A DNA stretch of 64,000 nt from Candidatus Krumholzibacteriota bacterium. Lineage in GTDB: Bacteria > Krumholzibacteriota > Krumholzibacteriia > LZORAL124-64-63. A program made the translations under genes and the position numbers. Below, piece after piece: positions 36,100-47,065 of this stretch. How positions within the stretch are numbered: position 1 is the stretch's first letter; each line of letters opens with the position of its first letter. The stretch covers positions 1,966,694 to 2,030,693 of the forward strand of contig JAKLEB010000001.1 of the NCBI GenBank assembly GCA_022711765.1. The letters are read 5' to 3'. The notes below the pieces were generated by a model. The model saw nothing but the letters and a program-made list of their open reading frames with translations, ran no database searches and was not told where the DNA came from.

Positions 36100-36701
36100 C
36101 GAAGGCCGCGCCGATCGTCCTCGTGACGCTCCTGGGGCTGGCGACGGTCGCGGCGGCCGGGGATCGATCGGCGCTGCCGGTGGTCTTCGACTCCGAGCTG
36201 GTCGTTCTCGAGATCGAGTCGGACAGCCTGCGGGTGGACGGAACCTATGTCCTGCTCTGCCGCCCGGACGCCGCGGGCACGCCGGTGAGCCTGGTCTACC
36301 CCTATCCGCAGGACCCCGAGCTCGGCGGCGCGCGCACGGTGAGCCTCGCTTGCCGACTGGGCGCGGGCTCGTGGCGGCAGCTGGCCGTGCACGAGCTGCC
36401 CGGCGGCCGCGGCGCGCTCTGGTCGCTGCCGGTGGCCGCCGGCGACACGCTGGAGGTCCGCACCACCTATCGCCAGGCGTTGCGCACCGCCTACGCCCGC
36501 TACATCGTGACCACCACCGCGGCGTGGGGCCGGCCGCTGCGGAGCGCGCGCTTCGAGATCCACCTGCCGCCGGGCGTCGTGGCGGAGGAGTTCAGCTTCC
36601 CCTTCGAGCCCTGCGATCGCGGCGGTCGCGACTGCTGGTGCTACGAGGCGACCGACTTCCTGCCCGATCGCGACGTCACCGTGCGGTGGCGCCGTCCCTG
36701 A
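36096..36701 (+). CDS. Secreted protein of unknown function
   Basis: A 201-aa exported protein starting at a GTG that overlaps the stop of the preceding gene, so the two are coupled. A signal peptide (V-L-V-T-L-L-G-L-A-T-V-A-A-A-G) is followed by a beta-rich domain (about 25-200) with G-T-Y-V-L-L-C-R, V-Y-P-Y-P and a late Cys cluster (E-P-C-D-R...D-C-W-C-Y-E). It resembles a periplasmic all-beta domain in layout but I cannot name the family. It lacks the VK.L tail of its partner. Confidence 0.68.
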   Translation: MTKAAPIVLVTLLGLATVAAAGDRSALPVVFDSELVVLEIESDSLRVDGTYVLLCRPDAAGTPVSLVYPYPQDPELGGARTVSLACRLGAGSWRQLAVHELPGGRGALWSLPVAAGDTLEVRTTYRQALRTAYARYIVTTTAAWGRPLRSARFEIHLPPGVVAEEFSFPFEPCDRGGRDCWCYEATDFLPDRDVTVRWRRP

Positions 36702-36714
36702 CGGGCGCCAGCCA

Positions 36715-39441
36715 TCACTTGATCAGCGCCACGCGCTGGGTCCGGACCTGCGCGCCCGCCTGTAGCCGCACCACGTAGACCCCGGCGGCTGCCGGCCGGC
36801 CGTGCATGTCGCTACCCGACCACATCGCCGTCTGGAGGCCCCGCGGTAGCTGGGCATCCAGCAAGGTCGCGACGACGGCGCCCCGCAGATCGAAGACCAC
36901 GAGCCGGACGCGCGCGGGTTCCGGCACGCTGAACTCGATCGTGGTGCGCGCATTGAACGGATTCGGCAGCGGCGGCCAGAGCGTGGCCACCGCCGTCGCG
37001 CCCGCCGGCGGCACGCCCGTGTAGCTGCAGCCCTCACCGCGGGCGCCGATCTGGCCGCACGCGCTTTCGCCGGCGGCGCACGGCGAACCGTCGAGCAATG
37101 CGAAGTCGCCGTAGTGCTTGCGACAGAACCAGGGATCGGCGTTGATGTCCGTCGGGCGCGGCAGGGCGGGCTCCGCGTCGAACACGCAGCCGCCGGCCGG
37201 ATCGTAGAGGTCGTTGCAGGCGACCGTGCCGGTGCAGTTGGTCAGCCGGACCTGACAGGCGCCGCCGGAGTTGAACGCCACGATGTTGCGCTCCAGCCAC
37301 AGGTCGCTCTGCAGGGCCTCGAAACCGCTGCCGTTGACGACGGCCGTGTTGTGGGCAATCGTGTTGCCCGCCAGCCGGCAGGTCACGTCGGGAACGCTCG
37401 GCGGCAGGATCCAGATTCCGCCCGCCTGGCGCTCGCTGTGGTTGTGGTGTACGAGGCAACCGTAGACATCGAGGGCGTGATTGCTGCGGTGCATGACGCC
37501 GCCCGCGCGAAAGCTGTCGTTGTCGAAGATCTCGCAGTCGACCAGCCGAAGGTAACTGTGTTCGCGCGTGTGGACACCACCGCCAGCGGTGGCAGTCTCG
37601 TCGAGCGGGGTCTCGTTGTCGTTCACCCGGCAGCGCTCCATGACCAGCCGTGACTCGTAGACCAGCACGCCGCCGCCCGGATTGAGGCCTTCGTAGTCGC
37701 CCTGCTGCGGACGTCCGCCGGAGATCCCGAAATCGAGGACGCGCACCGTGTCCGGCGCGGCGTGGATGGTCAGGACGCGGTGGCCGGGAATCCCGGCCAG
37801 GACGCACTGCTCGGCGTTGCCTGATGCCGAGTACAGGCAGAGTCCCTTGGCGATCGCCAGCGCTTCGGGATAGGTCCCGTCATAGACGACGACCGAGTCG
37901 CCCTGAGCGGCAGCGTCGATGGCGACCTGCACGGTCCGGAAAGGGCGATCGGCGTCGCCGGTCCCGGTCGTGTCGTCGCCCCAGGTCGCGACGTGCCAGA
38001 GCGCAGGCCGCAGGCAAGCCTGGTCCCGGGCGCCCATCAGTCCGCAGCCGGTGGCCCCGGGCAGGCATGGCGAGTCCGCACGCAGGCCGTAGTCGCCCGC
38101 CGCCGGCGCGCAGAAGAGCGGATTCGCGCGGATGTTCAGGTTGAGGCCGGTCTGATCGGCAAGCCCCGCGTAGTCGCCGCCGGTATTCTGCCAGAAGTCG
38201 TTGCAGGCGATCGTCCATGTCGCCGATCCTGCTTGCCAGTCCAGACCGGCGCCGCCATTGCCAGCGACGATGCAGTTCTCCACCGTGGCGCCGCCGAGCG
38301 CGGCCACGACCTCGAGCGCATCGGCGAGATTCCCGGCCAGCGTGCAGCCGGACACGAGGAGCGAACCCGCGCCAGCCGCGTTGGCGTATCGCACCGGCGC
38401 GCCGTTGCCGGTGTAGAGGCAGTCGATCAGCGCCAGCGTCGCCTGGCCCGGGCCGAGGAGGATGCCGCCAGTGTTGTCGTGGATGTCGCAGGTGGTGAAC
38501 GCGAGCGACTCGTAAGCCTCCTCGCTGGGACCGCCCGCATGGATGTCCCCGACGTTGCCGTCGATCTCGCAGCCGGCGACCTGGATCTCCTGGGCATCGC
38601 CGAAGACCGGACCGGACAGGCCGGTGAAGCGGCAGTCGGTCGCCCGGATCCAGTGCGGCAGGCCCTCCAGTTCGCCGTCGCAACCGCCGCCGCCGGAGAT
38701 CGCGCACCGATCGAGTTCGACCGATCCCCACGTGGCCAGCCCATTGCCGCTGAAGTCGCAGTCGGCGATGCGGCACATCGGCTCGAGCGGCCGGTCGCAG
38801 TCGACTCCCGTGCCGTTGCCGGTGAACGTGCATCCGTCGATGACGGCAAACGGGTCGCGCCGCGAGGTGGTGGCGCCCTTGACCGTGAGGATGTCGAGAT
38901 GGATGGCGTCTCCGGGGTGTCCCGCGAAGACGCAGTCGATGATGTCCAGCGCGCCGAGCGACGGCGCGAGGACCTGGTAGCGGATGCCGGCCAGCGCGTT
39001 GGCCTCGAACACCAGATCGGCGAGGATCGGTGCGGTGCCGGCGAGGTCCATCCGGATCCCGTAGCGGCCGTTGCGGATCGTGAAGCTCTCGATCCGGGTG
39101 TCCTGGTCCTCGCCGGAGTCGTCGAGGAAGAATCCGTCGTGCAATGGGCTCGCGACGTCGATGATCGTGTAGGCTGCGCCAAGCTGGCCGCGTACGGTGA
39201 CTGCCTTGCCGAGCGTCGCGAGGTCGTGGTTACCGATCCCGCTATAGGTGCCCGGCATGGCCACGACCTCGTCGCCGGCGGGCGCGGCGGCGTCCAGCCC
39301 CTGCTGGATCGTCAGGAACGGGTCGTCGATCGTGCCGGAGCCGCCCGGACTGCCGCTCGTGGCGGAGACGTAGTAGGTGGCGGCGGCGGCGGAACTCGCG
39401 AGCAGAACGGAGACGCAGAACGCAAGCGCGGGGTGTCGCAT
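36715..39441 (-). CDS. Secreted right-handed beta-helix protein with FlgD-Ig-like C-terminal sorting domain
   Basis: A 908-aa exported protein: signal peptide (1-20), then a DUF1565/pectate-lyase-like start (Y-Y-V-S-A-T-S-G-S-P-G-G-S-G-T) and two long parallel beta-helix regions rich in G, N, D, C and I (V-E-N-C-I-V-A-G-N-G-G, L-V-D-C-E-I-F-D-N-D-S). The D-G-T-Y-P-E-A-L-A-I start of the second helix lies near 525. The final 85 residues are the FlgD-Ig-like module (N-P-F-N-A-R-T-T-I-E-F, V-F-D-L-R-G-A-V, G-V-Y-V-V-R-L) ending R-V-A-L-I-K. GGAGG stands before the ATG. Such proteins are surface-attached or secreted, often polysaccharide-binding or degrading; no catalytic residues can be assigned. 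Confidence 0.88.
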   Translation of the reverse strand: MRHPALAFCVSVLLASSAAAATYYVSATSGSPGGSGTIDDPFLTIQQGLDAAAPAGDEVVAMPGTYSGIGNHDLATLGKAVTVRGQLGAAYTIIDVASPLHDGFFLDDSGEDQDTRIESFTIRNGRYGIRMDLAGTAPILADLVFEANALAGIRYQVLAPSLGALDIIDCVFAGHPGDAIHLDILTVKGATTSRRDPFAVIDGCTFTGNGTGVDCDRPLEPMCRIADCDFSGNGLATWGSVELDRCAISGGGGCDGELEGLPHWIRATDCRFTGLSGPVFGDAQEIQVAGCEIDGNVGDIHAGGPSEEAYESLAFTTCDIHDNTGGILLGPGQATLALIDCLYTGNGAPVRYANAAGAGSLLVSGCTLAGNLADALEVVAALGGATVENCIVAGNGGAGLDWQAGSATWTIACNDFWQNTGGDYAGLADQTGLNLNIRANPLFCAPAAGDYGLRADSPCLPGATGCGLMGARDQACLRPALWHVATWGDDTTGTGDADRPFRTVQVAIDAAAQGDSVVVYDGTYPEALAIAKGLCLYSASGNAEQCVLAGIPGHRVLTIHAAPDTVRVLDFGISGGRPQQGDYEGLNPGGGVLVYESRLVMERCRVNDNETPLDETATAGGGVHTREHSYLRLVDCEIFDNDSFRAGGVMHRSNHALDVYGCLVHHNHSERQAGGIWILPPSVPDVTCRLAGNTIAHNTAVVNGSGFEALQSDLWLERNIVAFNSGGACQVRLTNCTGTVACNDLYDPAGGCVFDAEPALPRPTDINADPWFCRKHYGDFALLDGSPCAAGESACGQIGARGEGCSYTGVPPAGATAVATLWPPLPNPFNARTTIEFSVPEPARVRLVVFDLRGAVVATLLDAQLPRGLQTAMWSGSDMHGRPAAAGVYVVRLQAGAQVRTQRVALIK

Positions 39442-39543
39442 GGCAAACCTCCGTGACTAGGTGTGAGGAGGTTGCGACCGCGACCAGTGGCGATCAGCGA
39501 CGCGGCGCCAGCGCGCGGGCCGCGATCCGGAGCCGACGGAACC

Positions 39544-39552
39544 ACTATACCA
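39544..39552 (-). promoter_or_regulatory. Extended -10 promoter for the beta-helix gene
   Basis: Minus-strand TGGTATAGT, the best extended -10 in the window (TGn plus five of six), about 105 bases before the ATG. TTCCCC lies 17 bases further upstream as a weak -35. Confidence 0.5.
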
Positions 39553-39588
39553 CCTGCGCCTGGCCGGGGGAATCTCCCGCCGCGGCGG

Positions 39589-40899
39589 TCAGTCCCCGGC
39601 GCGGTCACCGTACACGCCCGCGTCCCACTCGCCCTCGCTTCGGGCGACGATGCAGGCGACCAGGCTGTCGCCGGTCACGTTGACGGCGGTGCGCGCCATG
39701 TCCAGCAGCCGATCGATGCCGATGATCAGACCGATGCCCGCCACCGGCAGCCCCACCTGCTGCAGGACCATCGCGAGCATGATCAGCCCGACGCCGGGCA
39801 CGCCGGCGGTGCCGATCGAGGCGAGGGTCGCGGTGAGCACCACGGTCACGAGCTGCGAACCGCTGAGGTCGACGCCGTAGACCTGAGCCACGAACACGGT
39901 CGCCACGCCCTGCATGATCGCGGTGCCGTCCATGTTGACCGTGGCCCCGAGCGGGATCGTGAAGGCGGCGATGGAGTTCTTCACGCCCAGGCCGGTCTCG
40001 ACGACCCGCAGGTTGACGGGGATCGTCGCGTTGCTCGAGGCAGTCGAGAAGGCGAAGACCTGCACCTCCCGCATCTTGCGGAGGAAGGGCCGCGGGTCGA
40101 TCCGGCCGAGGATCCGCAGGATGGCCGGATACACGACCAGCGCGTGCAAGGCGAGCACGAGGATCACGAGGCCGGCGTATTTGCCGAGCGGCGCGAACGC
40201 CCCAAAGCCCTGCGTCGCAAAGGTCCGCGCCACGAGCGCGAAGACGCCGACCGGGGCGAGCAGCATCACGAGCCAGACCAGGCTCATGACGACCGCGTTC
40301 GCGTCCTGAAGGACCGCGAGCAGGCGCTTCCCGGGCGCGCCCGCCATCGTGAGGGCCAGACCGAAGAGGATGGCGAAGAGGATGATCGGCAGCATCTGGC
40401 CGGCGGCCATCGCGGCGAAGATGTTCGACGGCACGATGTCCAGCAGGACGTCGCCGAGCGGAGGCGGCGGTTCGGCCTTGAACTCGACGTCGGCCGCCAG
40501 CGGGAAACCGGCGCCGGGTCTGACCAGGAGCGCCGCCGCGACGGCGAGGATGATCGCGAGTGCCGTGGTCGCCAGGTAGAGCACGAGCGTCTTGACACCG
40601 ACGCGGCCGACCTTGGCCACGTCTTCCATCGCCGCCGCCCCGCAGATGAGCGAGACCAGCACGAGCGGGATGACCATGACCTGGAGGAGCCGGACGAACG
40701 CCTGGCCGACCACCCGCAGGATCCCGTCGGTCAGCCACTGCCGGGCCCACGAGTCGGCGACCGCCGGCCCGGCCGAGGGGTCCGCGGGCGGGTCGGCCAG
40801 GCTCAGGATCACGCCGGCGACGATCCCCAGGGCCATGCCGGCGAGGATCTTGACGGTGAGTGCGCGACCGGACGGCGCGGGCGCCGGGGCGTGTGCCAT
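39589..40899 (-). CDS. Dicarboxylate/amino acid:cation symporter (DAACS family)
   Basis: A 436-aa polytopic transporter of the GltP/DctA/SstT class. Diagnostic motifs: S-S-N-A-T-I-P near residue 290 (family S-S-x-x-T-L-P hairpin), P-L-G-A-T-V-N-M-D-G-T-A near 320, and the C-terminal R-T-A-V-N-V-T-G-D with the substrate-coordinating D and N. It imports glutamate, aspartate or C4-dicarboxylates with Na+ or H+. Start at 40899 is chosen because GGTGGAG precedes it; an upstream extension of 22 codons is unlikely. It ends the operon meaB - mutase large subunit - mutase B12 subunit, 22 bases after the last. Confidence 0.88.
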   Translation of the reverse strand: MAHAPAPAPSGRALTVKILAGMALGIVAGVILSLADPPADPSAGPAVADSWARQWLTDGILRVVGQAFVRLLQVMVIPLVLVSLICGAAAMEDVAKVGRVGVKTLVLYLATTALAIILAVAAALLVRPGAGFPLAADVEFKAEPPPPLGDVLLDIVPSNIFAAMAAGQMLPIILFAILFGLALTMAGAPGKRLLAVLQDANAVVMSLVWLVMLLAPVGVFALVARTFATQGFGAFAPLGKYAGLVILVLALHALVVYPAILRILGRIDPRPFLRKMREVQVFAFSTASSNATIPVNLRVVETGLGVKNSIAAFTIPLGATVNMDGTAIMQGVATVFVAQVYGVDLSGSQLVTVVLTATLASIGTAGVPGVGLIMLAMVLQQVGLPVAGIGLIIGIDRLLDMARTAVNVTGDSLVACIVARSEGEWDAGVYGDRAGD

Positions 40900-40921
40900 C
40901 GTGACTCCACCGGGATCGGGT

Positions 40922-41341
40922 TCACCGCGTCTCGGACTGCGCGCGGCGGCGGGCGGTCTCCGCACGGATGTAATCGACGATCTCCCGGGTGCTCGCGCCC
41001 GGGCCGAAGAGGCGGCCGACCCCCAGGGCCTGCAACTCGGCCATGTCCTCGTCGCCGATCGTGCCGCCGCCGGTCAAGAGGATGTCCCCGCCGCCCCTCG
41101 CCGTCAACTGTCGCAGGACTTCCGGGAAGACGTGCATGTGGGCTCCCGAGAGCACCGACAGGCCGACCGCGTCCACGTCCTCCTGCACGGCGGCTTCGGC
41201 GATCATCTCCGGCGTCTGGCGAACCCCGGTGTAGATGACCTCCATGCCCGCGTCCCTCAGCGCCCGCGCCACCACCTTGGCGCCGCGGTCGTGGCCGTCG
41301 AGACCCGCTTTGGCCACCAACACCCTGATCCCTCGCTCCAT
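40922..41341 (-). CDS. Methylmalonyl-CoA mutase B12-binding subunit
   Basis: A 139-aa cobalamin-binding protein. It shows the complete DxHxxG signature ([10 protein letters not shown] near residue 15), S-V-L-S-G-A-H near 63 and G-G-G-T-I-G-D-E-D. Together with the catalytic subunit 11 bases upstream it forms the split mutase that converts (R)-methylmalonyl-CoA to succinyl-CoA; the single-chain enzyme has this domain at its C-terminus. Confidence 0.93.
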   Translation of the reverse strand: MERGIRVLVAKAGLDGHDRGAKVVARALRDAGMEVIYTGVRQTPEMIAEAAVQEDVDAVGLSVLSGAHMHVFPEVLRQLTARGGGDILLTGGGTIGDEDMAELQALGVGRLFGPGASTREIVDYIRAETARRRAQSETR

Positions 41342-41352
41342 GGTCCGACTCC

Positions 41353-43004
<1,652 letters not shown>

Positions 43005-43008
<4 letters not shown>

Positions 43009-44054
43009 GCTTCGTCCTCCAGGAACGCCGCCAGCAGCGCGCGGGCGGCGGTGTACGGCGTGGCGTGACCGGCCTCGACCCGCGCCACCCAGTCGGGCAG
43101 CCGGTCGGCCAGGCGCTCGTGGACCCGCTGCCACAGGCGGTCGCGCAGGATCGCCACGATCTCGGCGCGGGCGCGCGCGTGGCGTCGCTCGCCCAGCGCG
43201 CCGCTCGCGCTCAGGTGCTCGCGGTGACGGCCGACCGCCGCCGCGACCTCGTCCGTGCCTTCCCCGCGCGAGGCGACCGTGACGAGCACGGGTGGCCGCC
43301 AGCCGCCGGCAGGCCGCATCGCGAGGTCGGCCTCGAGCGCGCGGACCATCTGGCTCGTGCCCGGGCGGTCGGCCTTGTTCACGACCAGGAGGTCCGCCAC
43401 CTCCATCAGGCCGGCCTTCATCGCCTGGATCGCGTCGCCGGACTCGGGCGAGACCACGACCACCACGGTGTCGGCCGCGCTCGCGATGTCCATCTCGGTC
43501 TGCCCCACACCGACCGTCTCGATCAGCAGGATCTCCTGGCCGAAGGCCTCGAGCACGTCGACCACTTCCTTGGTCGTGCGGGCGAGCCCGCCCAGGCTGC
43601 CGCGGGTCGCCATGCTGCGGATGAAGACGCCGAGGTCGGTCGCGAGGTCGCTCATGCGGACCCGGTCGCCCAGAACCGCGCCGCCCGTGAAGGGGCTCGT
43701 GGGATCGACCGCGACCACGCCCACCCGCCGGCCCTGCCCGCGGTGGTGGCGGACGAGCGCGTCGACCAGGGTGCTCTTGCCGACGCCCGGCGGCCCCGTG
43801 ACGCCGACCCGCGGGGCCCCGCCGAGCCGCGGGTAGAGCGCGTGGAGGACCGCCTCCGCGCGGGGACCGCCGTTCTCGACCACGCTGATCAGGCGCGCGG
43901 CGGCGCGGCGGTCGCCGGACAGGAAGGTCCCGAGGAGTGTGTCCAGCGCGGTGTCCAGCCCGATCTCCCGTTCGCCCGATGTGAGGCATCGACAATTTGG
44001 ACAATTTAAGTTAATCAACTCTACGGGCCAGGCCGGATCGTTGTCGTCGTTCAT
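43005..44054 (-). CDS. meaB: Methylmalonyl-CoA mutase-associated GTPase MeaB (ArgK family)
   Basis: A P-loop GTPase of up to 349 aa that loads and protects the mutase cofactor. Motifs: G-P-P-G-V-G-K-S-T (Walker A, near residue 86), [19 protein letters not shown] (switch II) and N-K-A-D. The start is doubtful: from 44054 the first 31 residues are encoded in AT-rich, rare-codon sequence (N-L-N-C-P-N-C-R-C), not family-like, and no ATG/GTG/TTG follows until well inside the domain. The gene overlaps the mutase (ATGA) and lies 29 bases from the divergent acyl-CoA dehydrogenase. Confidence 0.9.
43991..44020. promoter_or_regulatory. AT-rich island with tandem GACAATTT between divergent genes
   Basis: GACAATTT occurs at 43991-43998 and again at 44000-44007, followed by AAGTTAATCAACT. 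Such composition inside a very GC-rich region suggests a shared promoter/operator for the MeaB-mutase operon and the divergent dehydrogenase. It falls within the annotated 5' end of meaB, so either meaB starts later or regulation overlaps coding. Confidence 0.4.
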
Positions 44055-44083
44055 AGCCCCCGCAGGCTGAGGAAGGACCGGGC

Positions 44084-45223
44084 ATGGATCTCAAGCTGAC
44101 CGAACAGCAGCAGATGCTCCGCGACGCGACGCGCCGGTTCACCGAACAGAGGTTGATCCCCCACGCCGAGGCCGCCGAGCACCGGGGCTCGATCGCCCCT
44201 GAGCTGCTGGCCGAGCTCGCCGCCATGGGCTACTGCGGCATCGGCACGCCCGAGCAGTACGGCGGCGCCGGGCTCGACGCGGTCTCGTACGCACTCATGA
44301 TCTCGGAGCTGTCGTACGGCGACGCGTCGGTCGGCGTCACGGTCTCGGTGACCAACAGCCTCACGGCCGACCCCATCCTCATGTTCGGCACCGAGCAGCA
44401 GAAGCAGCGTTACTTGCCGCCGCTCGCCCGCGGCGAGGTCTGGGGCGGTTTCGCGCTCACCGAACCGTCGGCCGGCACGGACTCCGCCGGCACCCGCACG
44501 ACCGCGATCCCGGACGGCGACCACTACGTCGTCAACGGCACGAAGAACTTCATCACCAACGGCGGCTTCGCCGACACCTTCGTGGTCTTCGTGCGAGGCG
44601 ACACGGCGGACAAGCACGCCGGCATCTCGGCGTTCATCGTCGAGAAGGGCACGCCGGGATTCTCGGTCGGCAAGCACGAGAACAAGCTGGGGATCCGCGC
44701 CTCGTCCACGACCGAGCTGGTGTTCGAGGACTGTCGCCTGCCGAAGACCAACCTGCTCGGCGACTGGGGCCAGGGCTTCAAGGTCGCCATGAAGACCCTC
44801 GACAACGGCCGCATCGGCATCGCCGCCCAGGCTCACGGGATCGCCGCCCGCGCGTTCGACCTCGCCCTCGCCTACGCGAAGGAGCGCGAGCAGTTCGACC
44901 GCCCCCTCGCGACCTTCCAGCACGTGCAGTTCCGCCTGGCGGACATGGCGACCGACCTCGAGGCGGCGCGCCTGCTTTTGATGCAAGCCGCCTGGGAGAA
45001 GGACCAGAAGCTCAGCCACTCGAAGGCGGCGGCGATGGCCAAGCTCTTCTGCTCGGAGGCCGCACACCGGATCTGTCACCAGGCGCTGCAGATCCACGGC
45101 GGCTACGGCTACATCAAGGAATACGAGATCGAGCGTCTGTACCGCGACCAGCGGATCACCGAGATCTACGAGGGGACGAGCGAGGCCATGCGAATGGTCA
45201 TCGCGGGCGCGCTGCTGAAGTAG
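44084..45223 (+). CDS. Acyl-CoA dehydrogenase (short/branched chain type)
   Basis: A 379-aa FAD enzyme oxidising acyl-CoA to enoyl-CoA and passing electrons to ETF. Motifs: A-L-T-E-P-S-A-G-T-D near 128, the F-I-T-N-G region (FAD), and I-Y-E-G-T-S-E with the catalytic Glu363 at the usual butyryl-/medium-chain position. The ribosome site is GAGGAAGG. Length and sequence fit butyryl-CoA or isovaleryl-like dehydrogenases; the chain specificity cannot be settled. It is divergent from the methylmalonyl-CoA mutase operon, suggesting joint use in branched-chain or odd-chain oxidation. Confidence 0.92.
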   Translation: MDLKLTEQQQMLRDATRRFTEQRLIPHAEAAEHRGSIAPELLAELAAMGYCGIGTPEQYGGAGLDAVSYALMISELSYGDASVGVTVSVTNSLTADPILMFGTEQQKQRYLPPLARGEVWGGFALTEPSAGTDSAGTRTTAIPDGDHYVVNGTKNFITNGGFADTFVVFVRGDTADKHAGISAFIVEKGTPGFSVGKHENKLGIRASSTTELVFEDCRLPKTNLLGDWGQGFKVAMKTLDNGRIGIAAQAHGIAARAFDLALAYAKEREQFDRPLATFQHVQFRLADMATDLEAARLLLMQAAWEKDQKLSHSKAAAMAKLFCSEAAHRICHQALQIHGGYGYIKEYEIERLYRDQRITEIYEGTSEAMRMVIAGALLK

Positions 45224-45240
45224 CACCGCGTCGTCGAGCG

Positions 45241-45269
45241 GCGCGACCGGCGATCGACGGCGGTCGCGC
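45241..45269 (+). terminator. Hairpin behind the acyl-CoA dehydrogenase gene
   Basis: A perfect 9-bp stem GCGCGACCG/CGGTCGCGC with an 11-base loop, 18 bases after the stop; no T-tract follows. Confidence 0.4.
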
Positions 45270-45275
45270 CGCGCG

Positions 45276-45440
45276 GCAATATTACTAGACTAGATTAATC
45301 TGAATATTACCGGTCCACGAGTTTAATCGAATACCGTTGTCATTATTGAATAAACAGGAATGAACCATCGACAATTTTCTTGATCCTGGAATCATGCGGC
45401 AGATACCATTGTAGCCGAGGTCCGATATTACTACTTGGAT
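45276..45440. promoter_or_regulatory. AT-rich regulatory island upstream of the nonaheme cytochrome
   Basis: About 165 bases of unusually AT-rich sequence. It contains the perfect palindrome AGATTAATCT (45292-45301) flanked by AATATTAC on both sides (45278-45285 and 45303-45310), with a third near-copy GATATTAC at 45424-45431. This layout suggests a repressor or activator site for the cytochrome gene. Confidence 0.45.
45380..45409 (+). promoter_or_regulatory. Promoter of the nonaheme cytochrome gene
   Basis: TTGATC (45380-45385), 18 bases, TACCAT (45404-45409). The transcription start would be near 45416, between the second and third ATATTAC copies. Confidence 0.5.
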
Positions 45441-45501
45441 CTCCGACGAAGTGGCGGCGCCGCCGCGACGTGACACGCGCACCGTTCAAGGGAGGCCACC
45501 C

Positions 45502-47013
45502 ATGAAGCTAGCTTGTCTCGCGAAGGCCGGAGCGTTCCTGCTCCTGGCCCTGCCCCTGATCCTGATGGGCTGCGAGGGCGACGAGGGCCCCAGAGGCCCG
45601 GCGGGGCCTCCGGGAGACGACGGTACGCTCTTCGACTTCACCTACGTCGGCGACAAGGGCGAGGCGTGCAACCATTGTCACAACAGCACGGTCGACGCCG
45701 TGCTGCTGACCGCCCACTCCGATGCCTATGACGATCTGGAGGGCGAGAGCGCGGCGAACCCCTACTGCCTGCAGTGCCATACCACGGGCTGGGACCGCGC
45801 GGTGACCTACACGGGCGTCTGGGCGACCGAGAATCCCGACACGAACGGTTATGATGACTACTTCGACGTCGCCGGCGCCGACGCCGCCGCGCGTCGCGCG
45901 TCGCTCGAGGGCGTGCAGTGCGAGAGCTGCCACGGCCCGATGGGACCGGACTTCAACGACCACCGGCCCATCGTGAAATTCGCGACGATCGACGAGCACG
46001 ATCCCGCGAACATCACCGAGGATGACATCGTCTCGAGCTGCTACCCCTGCCACGGCACCCAGTTCGAGGGGCCGTCCGGCGACTTCGCGACCGGCTACGC
46101 CACCTCGGGCCACGCGAATCCGGAGTTCGCCGACGACCTGGTCGCCTTCAGCGACGAGTTCGGCGGCGGCTCCTGCTCCGTGTGCCACACCTCCGAGGGA
46201 TTCATCCGGGCGAACGACCCCGCGTTCGCGACCTATGAGTTCGGGGAGCTCGTCAGCTTCATCGGCTGCGTGACCTGCCACGACCCCCACATGGGCGCCG
46301 AGAGCGGCGGCAACGAGGCCCAGCTGCGCAACCTGACCGCGGAGCCGGTCCAGTATACCTTCCCTTACGATCCCGACGACCCCGAAGTCCCGGAAATGGA
46401 CGGCTACGGGCCAGGCCAGCTCTGCGCTCAGTGCCATCACGCGCGCCGCAACACGACGAGCGTGCTGGGCCAGATCGACAACGGCAACGCCCACTTCGGC
46501 CCGCACGGCAGTCCCCAGATGGACATGTTCATCGGCGCCGGCTGCTACGAGATCCCGGGCTACACCTACGATCGCGAGGCGATGCACCAGGGGTACGAGA
46601 AGGGGTGCGTGAGCTGTCACATGCTGCGCGAGACGACCTTGCACGGCGAGGAGAACGTCCCGCACGCCTTCCACAATTTCCGGCCGAGCAACCAGTCGTC
46701 CAATACCGGACCGAACTGTGCCGGCTGCCACGAGGATCCGCCGGCGGGCGATGACGAGTTCTTCGATTTCGGCAGCGGTCAGACCGAGGTCGTCGCCCTC
46801 ATGGACGAGCTCTCCGTGCTGTTCGGCTACGCCGACCATGAGGGGTTCCTTGCAGGCCTCGACGAGGACAACCTGACCTGGGAGCGGTGGCAGCGCGAGG
46901 CGGCGTACGCGCTGATCTTCGTGTACAACGACGGGAGCATGGGCGTCCACAACCCGGTCTACGCGAAGGACCTGCTCGAGAACGCGATCGCCTACTACAA
47001 CGACAAGAAGTGA
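45502..47013 (+). CDS. Nonaheme c-type cytochrome lipoprotein with collagen-like tether
   Basis: A 503-aa exported lipoprotein. The signal ends in L-M-G-C with Cys24 as the lipid site; a short collagen-like run (G-P-R-G-P-A-G-P-P-G, about residues 29-38) links it to the haem region. Nine C-x-x-C-H haem sites occur, the first at 56-60: C-N-H-C-H, C-L-Q-C-H, C-E-S-C-H, C-Y-P-C-H, C-S-V-C-H, C-V-T-C-H, C-A-Q-C-H, C-V-S-C-H, C-A-G-C-H. Extra His near these sites could be distal ligands. It would carry electrons across the periplasm or to the cell surface. The ATG at 45502 has GGGAGG before it. It stands alone with its own promoter and strong terminator. Confidence 0.92.
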   Translation: MKLACLAKAGAFLLLALPLILMGCEGDEGPRGPAGPPGDDGTLFDFTYVGDKGEACNHCHNSTVDAVLLTAHSDAYDDLEGESAANPYCLQCHTTGWDRAVTYTGVWATENPDTNGYDDYFDVAGADAAARRASLEGVQCESCHGPMGPDFNDHRPIVKFATIDEHDPANITEDDIVSSCYPCHGTQFEGPSGDFATGYATSGHANPEFADDLVAFSDEFGGGSCSVCHTSEGFIRANDPAFATYEFGELVSFIGCVTCHDPHMGAESGGNEAQLRNLTAEPVQYTFPYDPDDPEVPEMDGYGPGQLCAQCHHARRNTTSVLGQIDNGNAHFGPHGSPQMDMFIGAGCYEIPGYTYDREAMHQGYEKGCVSCHMLRETTLHGEENVPHAFHNFRPSNQSSNTGPNCAGCHEDPPAGDDEFFDFGSGQTEVVALMDELSVLFGYADHEGFLAGLDEDNLTWERWQREAAYALIFVYNDGSMGVHNPVYAKDLLENAIAYYNDKK

Positions 47014-47065
47014 CGGGGCCGCCCGGGGCCCTGGATCCCGGGCTCGACCTGGACGGATGCGCAAG

